Source: Corylus avellana
Lineage: Eukaryota > Streptophyta > Magnoliopsida > Fagales > Betulaceae
Direction of reading: 5' to 3'
Assembly (NCBI RefSeq): GCF_901000735.1
Contig: NC_081547.1
Coordinates: 19,220,838 to 19,284,837, forward strand
DNA length: 64,000 nt
Positions 37,109-47,558 of the stretch are shown here, piece by piece. The notes beneath the pieces were generated by a model that made no database searches, was not told the origin of the DNA, and saw only the letters and a program-made list of their open reading frames with translations. Numbering within the stretch: position 1 is the first letter of the stretch; each line of letters opens with the position of its first letter. The position numbers and the translations under genes are program-made.

Positions 37109-37513
37109 TCATGGCAACAACATATGGTCATGTCTGACTTCACCATTTGAAGTTCTCCTAGTCATAACCAAATACAATATAATCAAAATCCATGTACATG
37201 CAATTATTGTATGATAATTCTTCTTCATTGATTGGTAATTGATATCCCAAATCTCGATTTCTTTGCGAAGGACACAATTTTCAAGCTCCATCTTTGACTT
37301 TATCTTTCCAACTTCAATTTCAACCATTATACGACATCTTTCAATTGCTTCAATATCCAACTTCTCTTTCACATGTTTAACTTCAGTTTCAACCATGTTC
37401 GACATCGTTCATTATCTTCAAGCAAACTTAGATGCTTTTGCCACAAACGATCAACCACCCTCTGTCCATGTTCACACATTTTAGGATCAACCCATTCCTA
37501 AAAACCACATGTC
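37109..37513 (-). pseudogene. Remnant of a GRF zinc-finger / coiled-coil / transmembrane protein gene, convergent to the transposase
   Basis: On the minus strand, 37510-37400 translates to TCGF, one stop, then EWVDPKMCEHGQRVVDRLWQ and KHLSLLEDNERCRT: the second half of a GRF-type zinc finger with its usual W-V-D-P-x-M-C tail. After a frame change the next 98 codons give a coiled coil (VETEVKHVKEKLDIEAIERC..MELENCVLRKEIE) and one membrane segment (TIIACTWILIILYLVM) near the end. This is the layout of the small plant proteins annotated like Arabidopsis At4g04775. The first GRF half is lost in poly(A)/poly(T)-rich DNA; a splice-donor-like AAG|GTAAGTTGG lies at 37909-37917 on the minus strand. 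At least two lesions make it a pseudogene. Its place inside the MULE, tail to tail with the transposase, is like mudrB in maize MuDR, though the protein type is different. Confidence 0.72.
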
Positions 37514-38213
37514 AAAAAAAAAAAAAATTGTGAATAACACTAAAAAAACTAGACAAAAAAAATCACCCAAAAAAAAAATCACCCCTGTCCACAAAATACG
37601 AAGTGAATAACACTCAAAAAAAAAAAAAACAAAATCCCAAAAAAAAAGAAAGAAAAAATCACCCTCCAGCCACAAAATTCGAAGTCAATAACACTTAACC
37701 CTAAATAAAACTACAAATTAATTTTACAATAAATTTATTGTGAAGGATCCAAAAACTCTTGACTAACTAATTCTTTACTCAACAACAAAATAGAAAATCA
37801 TGTTATCAAAGAATAGAAAATTATAAAGAGAAAACCCATATTCAAAACACCCAACATAGATCTTCAAAATACCCATCAGAAAATATACATGGAAAACGAT
37901 TAATGTTTCCAACTTACCTTAAGGCTTGGAGTGATAAAATGATGGAGGCTTCGGCTGAATAATAAAGGGGGATGGGGGCTGATAGGGCACGAATTATTGG
38001 GATTGGGAGGAGGGTAATTTGGGCATAATAAATAGAGAAATATCACGTGAGTAGCACGGCTTTAGGTTTTCGTCCAAATTAACGCCTAAAAGTAACGGAT
38101 GGGTTTTATTGTTACTGTGTTAAACTTTGTGGGGGTCAAGTGTCACTTTTTAAACATTGGACGTCAAAACGAAAATTGGTATATACTTCACGGGGGTAAA
38201 GTGTATTTTCCCC

Positions 38214-39971
38214 AAGAAAAAAATAAAAGAAGTAATATGAGCACAAATGTGTGGAATTTAGTAAACAAGAGAAGATGACCCAAAATTTCGTAACATCATG
38301 ACACGCATTCAAACCATTTAGGATCTCTTGGGGTGTATCCAAAAGTATTATGCTAGACAATGAGTGTAATGCTCACAAAAATAAAGATATAGTATTATCA
38401 TATTACATGAAAATACTTTTCTTTTTAAAACATTTCGGCTTAGAAGTAGAAGCCTAAGCAATGTAAATTGAAGCCTTATTCTTCGGGATGCTTTTCGTTG
38501 CGATCAACTCATTCATCAGTTCAGCTAATATGTAATCATTTTTACTCATTGACACATTCAACCTAAACTGATTGAACGAATTAGGTAAGGACTATAAAAC
38601 CATGCCTATTTGAGATTCACCATCAATCTCAGCACCCAACCTCCAATGTATTGAGCATGGCAATCATAACCAAACAATGTTCCCTCATTAAGCCATCTTT
38701 GTGTTTAACAAAGAGCTCATCGTGTGTGTGTGCGAACGCACACATAGGATGAGCTCTTTCTTAATCACATAAAAAATAAATAAAAAATAACAAAAATAAC
38801 AACAACAACAAAACAAAAACAAAAACAAAAAAAAAAAGTGGGGGATGGCGTCTCCTTTGGCCAAACCACCCTAGACCAGCCGAATCAGGGTGGCTCGGCC
38901 ACTTCATTTGGGCATATGCGGGTGAACGGACACACCCTCATGGGACATATGGGTGGTTCGACACCTCATACCAGTCGAATAGGGGTAGCCAAGCCACCCT
39001 TCTAGCCAAATCAAGGGGGCCGAGCCACCCCCAAATGGCTCGGGCACCTGCACTTTTTTTGTGTGTGTAAGTTTTAGGTTTTTTTTTTTTTTTTTTTTTG
39101 TATATAAACTTTTGTGTTTTAAGTTTAGTTTATGTTTAGTTTTAGGTTTTTTCTTTTATTTCTTTTTTTTTTTTTGCATATAAACTTTTTGTTTTAAGTT
39201 TTAGGTTCAGTTTTTTTTCTTTTGTTTTTTTTTTCTTTTTTTTACCACTTAATTTACCCCCTAAGCATTTATATTTACACTATCCCAAGGGCATTTTCAA
39301 AAGTTTTTGTTGAAAAAGGTCACGTGCCACGCACATGACTTGCTTTCTGTCCAAATAGACAGATTTGATGGACAAATGGTATTTTTTACCAACATTAGAT
39401 GCATTATGAACGTCTTTCGTCAATTTTTAAACATTGGGTGTCCAAAACACAAATATGTTGATACTTAAGGGGGCAAAATGTATATTCTTCTAAAATCATT
39501 TAGAATTTAGGGTACAATTCCCAACATGTGGGGTAAGGAGAATGACCTAGTTTTTGTGGGGTTTTTTTTTTTTTTTAGTTGCTTTTAAAAAAAATAATTT
39601 TAAGATTTTTTTTAATTTTATTAAGGGTATTTTTTTCGTTGGGAAAGCATTGACAATTATTTTTTAAAATACTGAGATGAACCATTTCTTTGAACACATG
39701 AGGATGCCACTACTCTCACACTAAATAAATAGAATTAGGTTAGGGCAGAAACTAGTGATCTATGGGTCCCTCTTATTGTAGCCACCAACACAAGAAAATT
39801 CAAATAACAAAGATATCAATGGAGCGATCATTGTGCAACAATGAAAGTATGTTTTTAACTAAAGATTTATGTATTTGGTGAATGTGAATAGAAATGAGAA
39901 TATTTGCATAAAACTAATAGCCCCATCACACAGAATAGATTACATTAATAATTGCAAACACAAGGTCTTAA
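38214..39971. other. Repeat-derived DNA next to the MULE
   Basis: Apart from the gag fragment at 38456-38740, this contains a (CAAAAA)n-type run near 38800, a GC-richer block 38840-39050 with repeated GCCGAACCACCC/GGGTGG-type words, and a T-rich stretch to 39250. 39260-39493 resembles the MULE right end in the order of its blocks (TTTTTAAACATTGG, then GTTGATACTTAAGGGGGC, then AAATGTATATTC). It may be the end of a related non-autonomous MULE; I found no partner end. Confidence 0.4.
38456..38740 (-). pseudogene. Ty1/copia gag fragment
   Basis: Minus-strand translation gives VLGAEIDGESQIGMVL, a stop, then SLPNSFNQFRLNVSMSKNDY and ILAELMNELI, which is the conserved region of the copia gag (UBN2-type) polypeptide. 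No LTR could be paired with it. Confidence 0.72.
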
Positions 39972-40323
39972 GGGTACGTTTGGGATTGGGGTTTCAATAA
40001 GTGTAATTTTAAAAATTGTATTTTTGAAATCGTTACTTTTTAAAATCGCAAAAGTGTTTGGTAAAACATATTAAAAAAAGTATTTTTTTATCAAATATTT
40101 GTTATGCAAAATTGTGATTTTGGTTTAAATTCGCGTTTTTTCAAATAAGCACCCCATAGCCTGCTTGTAAAAATCGTAGATTTTTTTCCTATTTTAGAAT
40201 AAGTGCTTTTAAAATCACAATGTCAAATGCCTTACGTTTTGTGATATCTTAAAAATGTAGATTATTCTTATGAAATCGCAATCTCAAACGCACCCTTATG
40301 AAATCGCAATCTCAAACGCATCC
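39972..40323. mobile_element. Tourist-like MITE (PIF/Harbinger type)
   Basis: It is flanked by TAA on both sides (39969-39971 and 40324-40326). The inverted ends are GGGTACGTTTGGGATTGGGG and the complement of GGATGCGTTTGAGATTGCGA. The last 30 bases (TTATGAAATCGCAATCTCAA..) are directly duplicated. No coding capacity. It is related to the truncated copy in the GT4 intron. Confidence 0.75.
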
Positions 40324-40547
40324 TAAGTATGCAAGCACAAGAGCAACTTGGATCCTTTCAATTTTAAATGAAACTGAGATGATCTATTTCACAATTTGAA
40401 TTTAAAGTTGATGCATCTAACGGTGTGTATAATTTTATATTATTTAAAAAATTTAAAAGACGTGTTAACATTAATTTCGTATACAACATTAGATATACCA
40501 ACTTTAAATTCTAACCTCATGAATAATAGAGAGAATCCCTTTTTTTT

Positions 40548-40567
40548 NNNNNNNNNNNNNNNNNNNN
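40548..40567. other. Assembly gap (20 N)
   Basis: N run next to a poly(T) and a poly(A) stretch (40578-40606), so the true sequence is probably a long homopolymer or hairpin. Confidence 0.95.
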
Positions 40568-40570
40568 CCT

Positions 40571-40610
<40 letters not shown>

Positions 40611-40760
40611 CATCCTTTTGATTAAGAGCATATAAGACGTTTTAAACCTAAAGTTGGCTTGTAAAGAACACGTAGGAAGCAATAATGGCATGCAGAAGCC
40701 CATGTATAGAAAGAGAAAAGGGATAATTTAAAATCAAAATATTCTTCAAACAGCCTGGAT

Positions 40761-40942
40761 NNNNNNNNNNNNNNNNNNNNNNNNNNNNNNNNNNNNNNNN
40801 NNNNNNNNNNNNNNNNNNNNNNNNNNNNNNNNNNNNNNNNNNNNNNNNNNNNNNNNNNNNNNNNNNNNNNNNNNNNNNNNNNNNNNNNNNNNNNNNNNNN
40901 NNNNNNNNNNNNNNNNNNNNNNNNNNNNNNNNNNNNNNNNNN
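40761..40942. other. Assembly gap (182 N)
   Basis: N run, content unknown. It lies just over 200 bases downstream of the stop codon of the F-box/kelch gene. Confidence 0.95.
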
Positions 40943-41164
40943 ATATAATAGTGTTGTTTTAATTATATATTTTCTTTGGAGTGGTGATTAGTGACATCCA
41001 TGCTAGGAGGCGTAAGCCGCAAGGTCTTTGCTGAACCCTTTTCTTTTCTTTTTTCTATTCCAAAAAGTCAAAATATTAACAAAAAAAGAATTTTCACAAA
41101 ACAATCAAAAATAAAAATAAAAAAAGACTCAAGAATTTTCCAATCAAAATACAAAATACACCGC

Positions 41165-42238
41165 CTAAATCTCCAAGTAACACCCTGATTGAACATGTCC
41201 AGAGTATTTCAAAGGGGTCTCCAACTTTGTCCATTTCTTGCTTCTCAAATCCAGCATGTATGCCACGTAGGACTGACCAAACCCTGCAGACCCCATCACC
41301 AACAGCTTGCTTCCCCACGTCGCCGTATAAGCCTTATTGCACACCTCAGCTGGAAGCTTGGCCACCGTTTCCCACTTGCCACCTTCCCGTGATGCCACCA
41401 CATCACTTCCCCGACACATGTACACTTCCCCATCATCAACATCCACACAGGTCCTCGGACACGTGGCAGCCTCCAAGTAATCCTCCTCCACATGGCTCCA
41501 CTGTCCCGCGCCGACATCAAACACCTCGGCGCTCCTCTCGAACCGCCCTTGCATGTCCGTACAGTAGCCGCCAATGACGCGGAGCTTGCCAGCGTGGAAT
41601 ATCGCCTTGCACTCGTCACGCTCTCTTGCCATGTCAGGCAGCACGACCCACTCGTCTTTTGCCACATCATACGCCATCGCCGACCTCAACGCCGTCTTGT
41701 TGTCATCATGCCCACCGGCGACATAAACGATCCCACCGTCACAATCCGACGCACACCCGAAAAAAGTCATGGGCCCACCTGGCATGTCCACCCCACGCCG
41801 CCACGTGGCAGAAAGAAAATTATAGACGAATACCGAATTGGAGACCTTCCACGTGACCGGGTCCCACCCGCCCATCACAACCAAGAAGGAACCGACACCC
41901 GCCAACCGGCAAAACATCGGCAACCCGACAGACATCCCCTCTGGCAACGGCAGTTCCCGCCAATCACCTGTATCCGGTGCATGAAGAGAGAGGCGGTGAA
42001 CCGGGTGAACGGAACATTTTGCCAGTCCGAGACTCCGGCCCGGTTGGGCCGTGGATTGGGCCATGACAAAGAGTTTTTGGGTACGGCCAGCGGCCCTCCT
42101 TAGGCTGTGAAACTTCGGAAGCTGAAGCTCAACCATCCAATCTTTACACACGGAAGCAATGGTAGGAAACTGGTCGTAGGACACACGAATGAGGCAATCT
42201 CGGACGACGTCGTCTGGTAGATCTGAAGCAAGCTCCAT
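41165..42238 (-). CDS. F-box/kelch-repeat protein of the KMD/KFB group
   Basis: An intact single-exon gene of 357 residues. An F-box occupies residues ~5-45 (LPDDVVRDCLIRVSYDQFPT..VCKDW) and would bind SKP1/ASK in an SCF ubiquitin ligase. Kelch repeats follow: VVMGGWDPVTW, VYVAGGHDDNKTALRSAMAY, DMARERDECKAIFHAGKLRV and IGGYCTDMQGRFERSAEVFD, and the C-terminus GHVQSGCYLEI is diagnostic of the Arabidopsis group At1g80440, At1g15670, At2g44130, At3g59940. Known for that group: turnover of type-B cytokinin response regulators (KMD1-4) and of phenylalanine ammonia-lyase (KFB01/20/39/50). Which of these applies here is inference. A TATA-like CTATATAAGT lies at 42281-42290, implying a very short 5' UTR. 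It is GC-richer than its surroundings. Confidence 0.95.
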   Translation of the reverse strand: MELASDLPDDVVRDCLIRVSYDQFPTIASVCKDWMVELQLPKFHSLRRAAGRTQKLFVMAQSTAQPGRSLGLAKCSVHPVHRLSLHAPDTGDWRELPLPEGMSVGLPMFCRLAGVGSFLVVMGGWDPVTWKVSNSVFVYNFLSATWRRGVDMPGGPMTFFGCASDCDGGIVYVAGGHDDNKTALRSAMAYDVAKDEWVVLPDMARERDECKAIFHAGKLRVIGGYCTDMQGRFERSAEVFDVGAGQWSHVEEDYLEAATCPRTCVDVDDGEVYMCRGSDVVASREGGKWETVAKLPAEVCNKAYTATWGSKLLVMGSAGFGQSYVAYMLDLRSKKWTKLETPLKYSGHVQSGCYLEI

Positions 42239-42590
42239 TGGTTACAAGAAAGAAAGGTAGATGATAAAGATTATGATACGACTTATATAGCTCCTCACGA
42301 ACAGTTTTGAATTCAAAGATAAATCTCAGTGAGAAGGATAAAACTAAGCAAAGATAATATTGTTTTGTAAATAGATGAAGATGGAGTTGTGTGTATGTTT
42401 TACGGAAAAACAAATTAAAGCATTCGCTGCATGTGAAGCAAAATGGAAAGACACAGTTATAAAGGAAACGAAAAAAGCAGCTGACTTTAGGAAGTGCGCA
42501 GTTTGTGGGCCAACTTGTTGTAGGGTTTACATTTTCCAAGACGATGTTCCCACTTTGACAGCGTGCGGAAAAAATGTCTTTTAGGAAAGG

Positions 42591-43034
42591 CGGTGTTGGG
42601 TTCTAGAATGCCTTTTGAATTCATTCATGGATTGGGGACCCCGCCGACGGCCCCTTGATTCATCTTAATTAGGGTTTCCGCTATCCTATGGATTATTTAA
42701 ACAATTCCAAAGACATAAACTAGTTGACTAATATTTAATAGGCTAAGTACAAAAATAATATATATATATATATATACCACTCCACTTTTCACGCAATTTG
42801 ACGATCGATGTCCAATGCTATACGTTACTCTCTACTTTTTTATTTATTTATTTATGTTTTTCTTTTTTAGGATGATGTTTGAGATTGAGATATCAGGACC
42901 CATCAATTTTTAAAAGATAAGAGAGGTATGGCGATGTAATGAATAGAGACTTATTGATTTTATAATACAATAGTAAAAAATAATTATTGAGTTTATATTT
43001 ATAAAGAATAAAATAATAGTTATTTTTAATTGCA
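42591..43034. other. Intergenic DNA upstream of the F-box gene
   Basis: AT-rich with a (TA)n tract at 42759-42775. No gene was seen. Confidence 0.5.
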
Positions 43035-43044
43035 TAACAATCAT

Positions 43045-43211
43045 GAGTAATGTTAGGGACCATCTTTTTATCCTCCTAAAATTGTCAAGTTGATGTGGCT
43101 TTCAAAATCACCATTGGATCAAAATTCAAGTATCATTCATCTAAAATTTAATGGTGATTTTAAAAGCCACATCAACTTTAGAAAGATAAAAAGATGATCT
43201 CTAACATTACT
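43045..43211. mobile_element. Mutator-type MITE
   Basis: The 167 bp palindrome-like element has inverted ends AGTAATGTTAGGGACCATCT / complement of AGTAATGTTAGAGATCATCT. It is flanked by a perfect 10-base direct repeat TAACAATCAT (43035-43044 and 43212-43221). The 9-10 bp duplication is typical for Mutator derivatives. Confidence 0.82.
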
Positions 43212-43360
43212 TAACAATCATATAGTTGTCATTGCTGTAAAAAAAAAAAAAAAAAAAATGACACAAATTTCCTTCAACTTACTCTAATAAGTGACAAGTG
43301 TCATTCAATATTTTTGGGTTTCTAAATAATTTATGTTTTGGTTCTTAGATTAGTGGAATG

Positions 43361-43603
43361 GGATCCGGATCCCCTCCAATTGAGGAGAAATTACAGATTC
43401 TCCAATTGTTAATCGTGGTCTTTCATTTTAAATTCAATAGTCTATAAAATCATTTAAACCTCGAAAAAATAAAAGCCAACATTTAATGCATCAGTGATAC
43501 AAAAGCAGCTGACGTTTTATACACCATTGGATTTAAAATGAAGAGTCATGATTAACAATTGGAGAATCTTCAATTTCTCCCCAATTGAAGGGGATCTCAA
43601 TTC
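43361..43603. mobile_element. Second Mutator-type MITE
   Basis: The 243 bp element has long inverted arms (GATTCTCCAATTGTTAATC near both ends, also CCATTGGATTTAAAATGAA against TTCATTTTAAATTCAATAG). It is flanked by AGTGGAATG (43352-43360) and AGTAGAATG (43604-43612), one mismatch in nine. Confidence 0.75.
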
Positions 43604-44340
43604 AGTAGAATGAGACCGTTAAAATATTAAAGAAAACATGTGAAATATGACACTTAGCACTTGTTCCTATATTAATTCTATTTTATCAATATAGGAACAA
43701 CTTTGGGGCTTTAATTTTTAGGAAGCATACGGCAAAAACTGTGGTGGGCAGCCACAGTTTTTATTGTTCATGCATGCACCTGTTGCCTGTTGATGCTTGA
43801 CATATTTTTTTTTTATTCTTAGATTATGTAAAAACTGTGGTGGGGCAGCCCACAATATTTTGCTTTAATTGAAGATCAGCAGACACGTTTTATCCAATCC
43901 AACCATCATTTATTTATTAAACCATACGATAGTACTTCGTAGTGCATGTGAATTGATTACTTTATAAACGAATTCTGTACTTTTAAATTTTTTTTATGTA
44001 TTTGTAGTGAGAAATGAATCTACGCTTTTATCTATATATATATATATATATATATACACAGGATTCTTATATTAATTCTATACTTTTAAATTTTTTATGC
44101 ATTTGTAATGAGAAATGAATCTACGCTTTTTGCTTTTTCTTTTACCATATTTACTTCTCAGCCGATCGAGCCTTTCACTCATCTCTTTAACATTCGAAAA
44201 TAAGATAATTTTTATATGTCAAGATTTTGGGTAAGAGTCAAAAATAATAAAATTTTGGAAAAACTTCAAAAAAAAAAAAAAAACATTTATGCAATTTTGA
44301 AATTACCCACTTATCCTAAAATTCAAAAACTCTTAATTAA

Positions 44341-45230
44341 GGGCTAAATACTAAATACCCCTGAGATTTTGTTGCATTATTTTTTTCTCCCATANNNNNN
44401 NNNNNNNNNNNNNNNNNNNNNNNNNNNNNNNNNNNNNNNNNNNNNNNNNNNNNNNNNNNNNNNNNNNNNNNNNNNNNNNNNNNNNNNNNNNNNNNNNNNN
44501 NNNNNNNNNNNNNNNNNNNNNNNNNNNNNNNNNNNNNNNNNNNNNNNNNNNNNNNNNNNNNNNNNNNNNNNNNNNTAAATACTAAATACCCCTGAGATTT
44601 TGTTGCATTATTTTTTTCTCCCATAGGGTTTGATTTTTATCATACGAGGTCCTTGTGGTTTTGATAATATACCAAATTAATCCTCAGTTAACTTAACGGA
44701 AATCCACGTGGACCAATCAAATGTTGACACGTGGCATATATTTAAATTTTTTTTAAATTAAAAAATAATGTATTAAAAAAAAAATTGGGGGTGACCGAAC
44801 CACCCCCTTGGTGCTTAAAGGTGGTTGAAAGCTCTGAGTGGAGTCTTGAGGGGTGTGAAACCACCAATGGTGGTTGAAATTGGTTTCGGCCACCTTAATC
44901 AGGGGGTGGCCAAGCTGGACAGATAGCCACCCCCAATTTTTATTTTTTTTGTTTTTTTTTTTAAAAAAAAATAATACATTTTTTTTAATTTAAAAAAAAT
45001 ACATTTTTTTATTTTTTTTTTAAAATAAAAATTAAAAATTAAGTAGGTGCCACGTGTCAACATTTGATTGGTCCACGTGGATTTTCGTTAAGTCAACTAA
45101 CGGTCAACTGATAGAATGACAAATTTGGTCTATTATCAAAACCACAGGAATTTTCTGTGATCAAAATCAAACCATAGGGGGAAAAAAAATAAAGCAACGA
45201 AACCCCAAGGGGTATTTAGTATTTAACCCC
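44341..45230. mobile_element. Non-autonomous element with ~175 bp inverted repeats, MULE-like, containing a gap
   Basis: Left end GGGCTAAATACTAAATACCC, right end the complement of GGGGTTAAATACTAAATACC. The arms share CCTGTGGTTTTGAT-like, CCACGTGGACCAATCAAATG and TTGACACGTGGCA blocks. The middle has GGGTGACCGAACCACCCCC-type palindromic words. Flanks TTAATTAA (44333-44340) and TCAATTAA (45231-45238) look like an 8-9 bp target duplication. An N run (44395-44575) sits in the left arm. Confidence 0.68.
44395..44575. other. Assembly gap (181 N) between identical 50-base copies
   Basis: The 50 bases before the gap (44345-44394) are repeated exactly after it (44576-44625), which suggests an unresolved overlap rather than missing unique sequence. 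Confidence 0.9.
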
Positions 45231-45701
45231 TCAATTAAATGTATCAAGCTTTCAATTTCTTTTAATTACCCATTTCATTAAATCTTGTCAAAATTTTCAA
45301 AATACCAATTTTTTATTATAAAAAATTGTAAAGATCAAGACGTTTATTTTTTTTAATTTCTTTTTTTTTTTTAAATGGGGTATTTTAGAATTTTTGACAA
45401 GATTTAGCGGAATGGGATAATTAAAAGTTTGATACCTTTACTAAGGTGAGTAAAACTCACACGGATATCATATCAAAGATCACTAACATGCAGCAGAAAC
45501 ATCTAAACATTACACAGTTAATAACACACAAATCTCACAAATACATCTATATCTATAAACTTTTACATAGTATCCTTACATAACAAAATAATGGTTATAC
45601 AATATCACATGCATGCGTTACAATGTCATATACATGTCATGAAGTAGTTTGAATTAGTATGTTTAAAGAGGCTATCGGTGATTGGCACATGTGTTTTCAT
45701 T
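45231..45701. other. Intergenic AT-rich DNA
   Basis: No gene or terminal repeats were seen. Confidence 0.5.
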
Positions 45702-45717
45702 GTAAGGGTTGTTAGTT

Positions 45718-45818
45718 TTTTTTTTTACATGTCCACACAAAAGGGGGAGGGGGATTCAAATTAGTGACCCCCGCTTCATTAGGCGTGGTCCCAGCCGATT
45801 AATCTACCTCTTGAAGAC
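45718..45818 (-). mobile_element. tRNA-derived SINE
   Basis: The minus strand carries an A-box-like TAGATTAATCGGCTGGG, a B-box-like ATTTGAATCCCC (degenerate GGTTCGAATCC) and a poly(A) tail, seen on the plus strand as the T run at 45716-45726. It is flanked by a perfect 16-base target duplication GTAAGGGTTGTTAGTT (45702-45717 and 45819-45834), which is strong evidence for LINE-type integration. Confidence 0.85.
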
Positions 45819-45834
45819 GTAAGGGTTGTTAGTT

Positions 45835-47558
45835 ATTTAGTGTTTTAGTACTACCCGGAAGAAAGAGATGATTTGGCACAAATGTTTAGTGTTTTTTTCT
45901 CTCTTTGTACGTCATTTGACTAGTTTGTATCGGGTGAAGTAAAACAGCACGCGGCGGGCATGGCACACCGTGTGCTGTGTATCACAGTCCGTTTGTATCT
46001 AATTTTGTAGCCCAAAAAAACTTCTACAATTCGTGTCATTTCTTAGAAAAAAAATCTATCGAGTTTGGGGTTCAATTGATATAAATCTTGAGCTATATTA
46101 CAATTTGAAGCCTTCTATTTATTTATTATTTTTTTAAAAAAAATTAAAAACAAAAAAAAGTCCCAAAACATTTAAATAGAATCTAAAAAGAGGCTCAAGG
46201 AAAGCTCTAACACATTGAAATAAACCCAAAATGCCTATTTCTAAAAAACGGTTATACGGTGCAGTTATGAGTTTCAATAACTATTGACCGACAACTGCTA
46301 AACACCTAAGACAAAACAATTATGGTTACGAAAATTCAATAACCGTCTAAAGCAGCCGTGATCGTAACCGCTTATACACCTTGTATAAAGCTTAGTTTCC
46401 AAATCTTTGCTGCCATCCAAAATAAAGCAAGCAAACATTTTGTCTTTAAGAAGTCACCCTACGTGTCGTTTGTAGCCTTGTCCCCTTTTCAATTAAACTA
46501 AAAAAAGAAAAAGAAGAAGACGAAGGAGAAGGAGGCACCCTACCTTTTTCTTTTCACATAATCCCTTGATGTGAACTCGATTGAATAAGCAAGTGGGCAT
46601 CTATTAGAATCTATTGTTTGTAATGTCCCCAATAGCAAATAAAGATGTTAACCAGTTTACAATCCTCAAGAGCTTGAATATTTAATAGTTCCAATTGTCA
46701 AAGGGCAAATGCATAAGAGGAGTGTCAAAAAAACACCATCTAGAATGTCATTAAATGAAAGAATATACGCACTGGAATGGGATAAGTTTTTTCTTTTTCT
46801 TTTTTGATAGTGGGAGAAGTTGTCTCCTTCAACGTAGCATAATCGGCTTTATTTAACCGTCAAAATAGGTATTAAAAACTGTAATCCACAATGCCGACGG
46901 TCAACTTCAAATTATAGAGCCTGTTGGGAGCCGTTAAGAAACCTTTAATATTGTGAAGAGAAATGTCAACGGTCAAAAGTCACGAGCTAAGAAGATTGGC
47001 GAGCGTTCGACTTTGGAACCAATTGGAAGAAAGAAAGAAGGCAATTAAAGCAAAGTCTGTCTAAACAAAAAGGTCAAAGCCACCTGGAGCGACAAAAACA
47101 CCATCTAGAATTTTATTTTTTTATATACATATAAAAGCAACCGCCAACAAAAATTCAAACCCTAACCAAAAGTTACCATCAAATAAGTTATGCAGGCTTT
47201 GAAAATTACACCTTTTTTTCCTGATCCAAATGACTTCTTCAATTCCAAATCTTCAAATGAGTTATTTGCTGAAAATAAGTCCAATCCTATGACATTTTCT
47301 TGGGGGGAGGGGAAAATCAAGAAGAACACCATGAACATATGCAATAACTCAATCACCTTACATATACTGATGAAATTTTGGCATAGAAGCTAATTATCCA
47401 CAACAAGTAAATGACCATTTACCACCGTTAGAACTGTAACTAGTTACAGACAAGCCTTCTTTCCACATATCCGAGACAAGTAGATAAAAAGGGTATCAGG
47501 AGACAAGATATAAGAAAACTTGATGGGGTACCAAATATTTCTTCATATTTCAATCATC
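45835..47558. other. Intergenic DNA downstream of CENP-C
   Basis: 46240-46380 has GGTTATACGG / CCGTATA-like words reminiscent of hAT sub-terminal repeats, but no ends were defined. A T-rich/A-rich stretch is at 46120-46160. No gene was seen. Confidence 0.45.

Larger units (their letters stand above)
29133..38213 (+). mobile_element. Mutator-like element (MULE), two-gene type, with nested LTRs
   Basis: The ends are GGAGAAAATACACTTTAC at the left and the complement of GGGGAAAATACACTTTAC at the right; the inverted repeats go on for about 170-230 bp (to ~29300 and from ~37985), sharing GTGAAGTATATACC, TTTGGACGAAAACCTA and CACGTGATATTTCTCTATTT. The left one has ~70 bp replaced by a poly(A) run. 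The flanks are an identical 10-base duplication AAGAAAAAAA (29123-29132 and 38214-38223), as expected for Mutator (9-10 bp). Inside are a broken transposase gene (+), a broken GRF-type gene (-) and LTR insertions at 30964-31764 and 34410-36464. Without the LTRs the element would be about 6.2 kb. Confidence 0.9.

Noticed and set aside
41492..42103. 203-codon open frame antisense to the F-box/kelch gene
   Set aside because: It is a shadow of the GC-rich kelch gene; composition and low-complexity His/Arg/Pro content do not suggest a protein.
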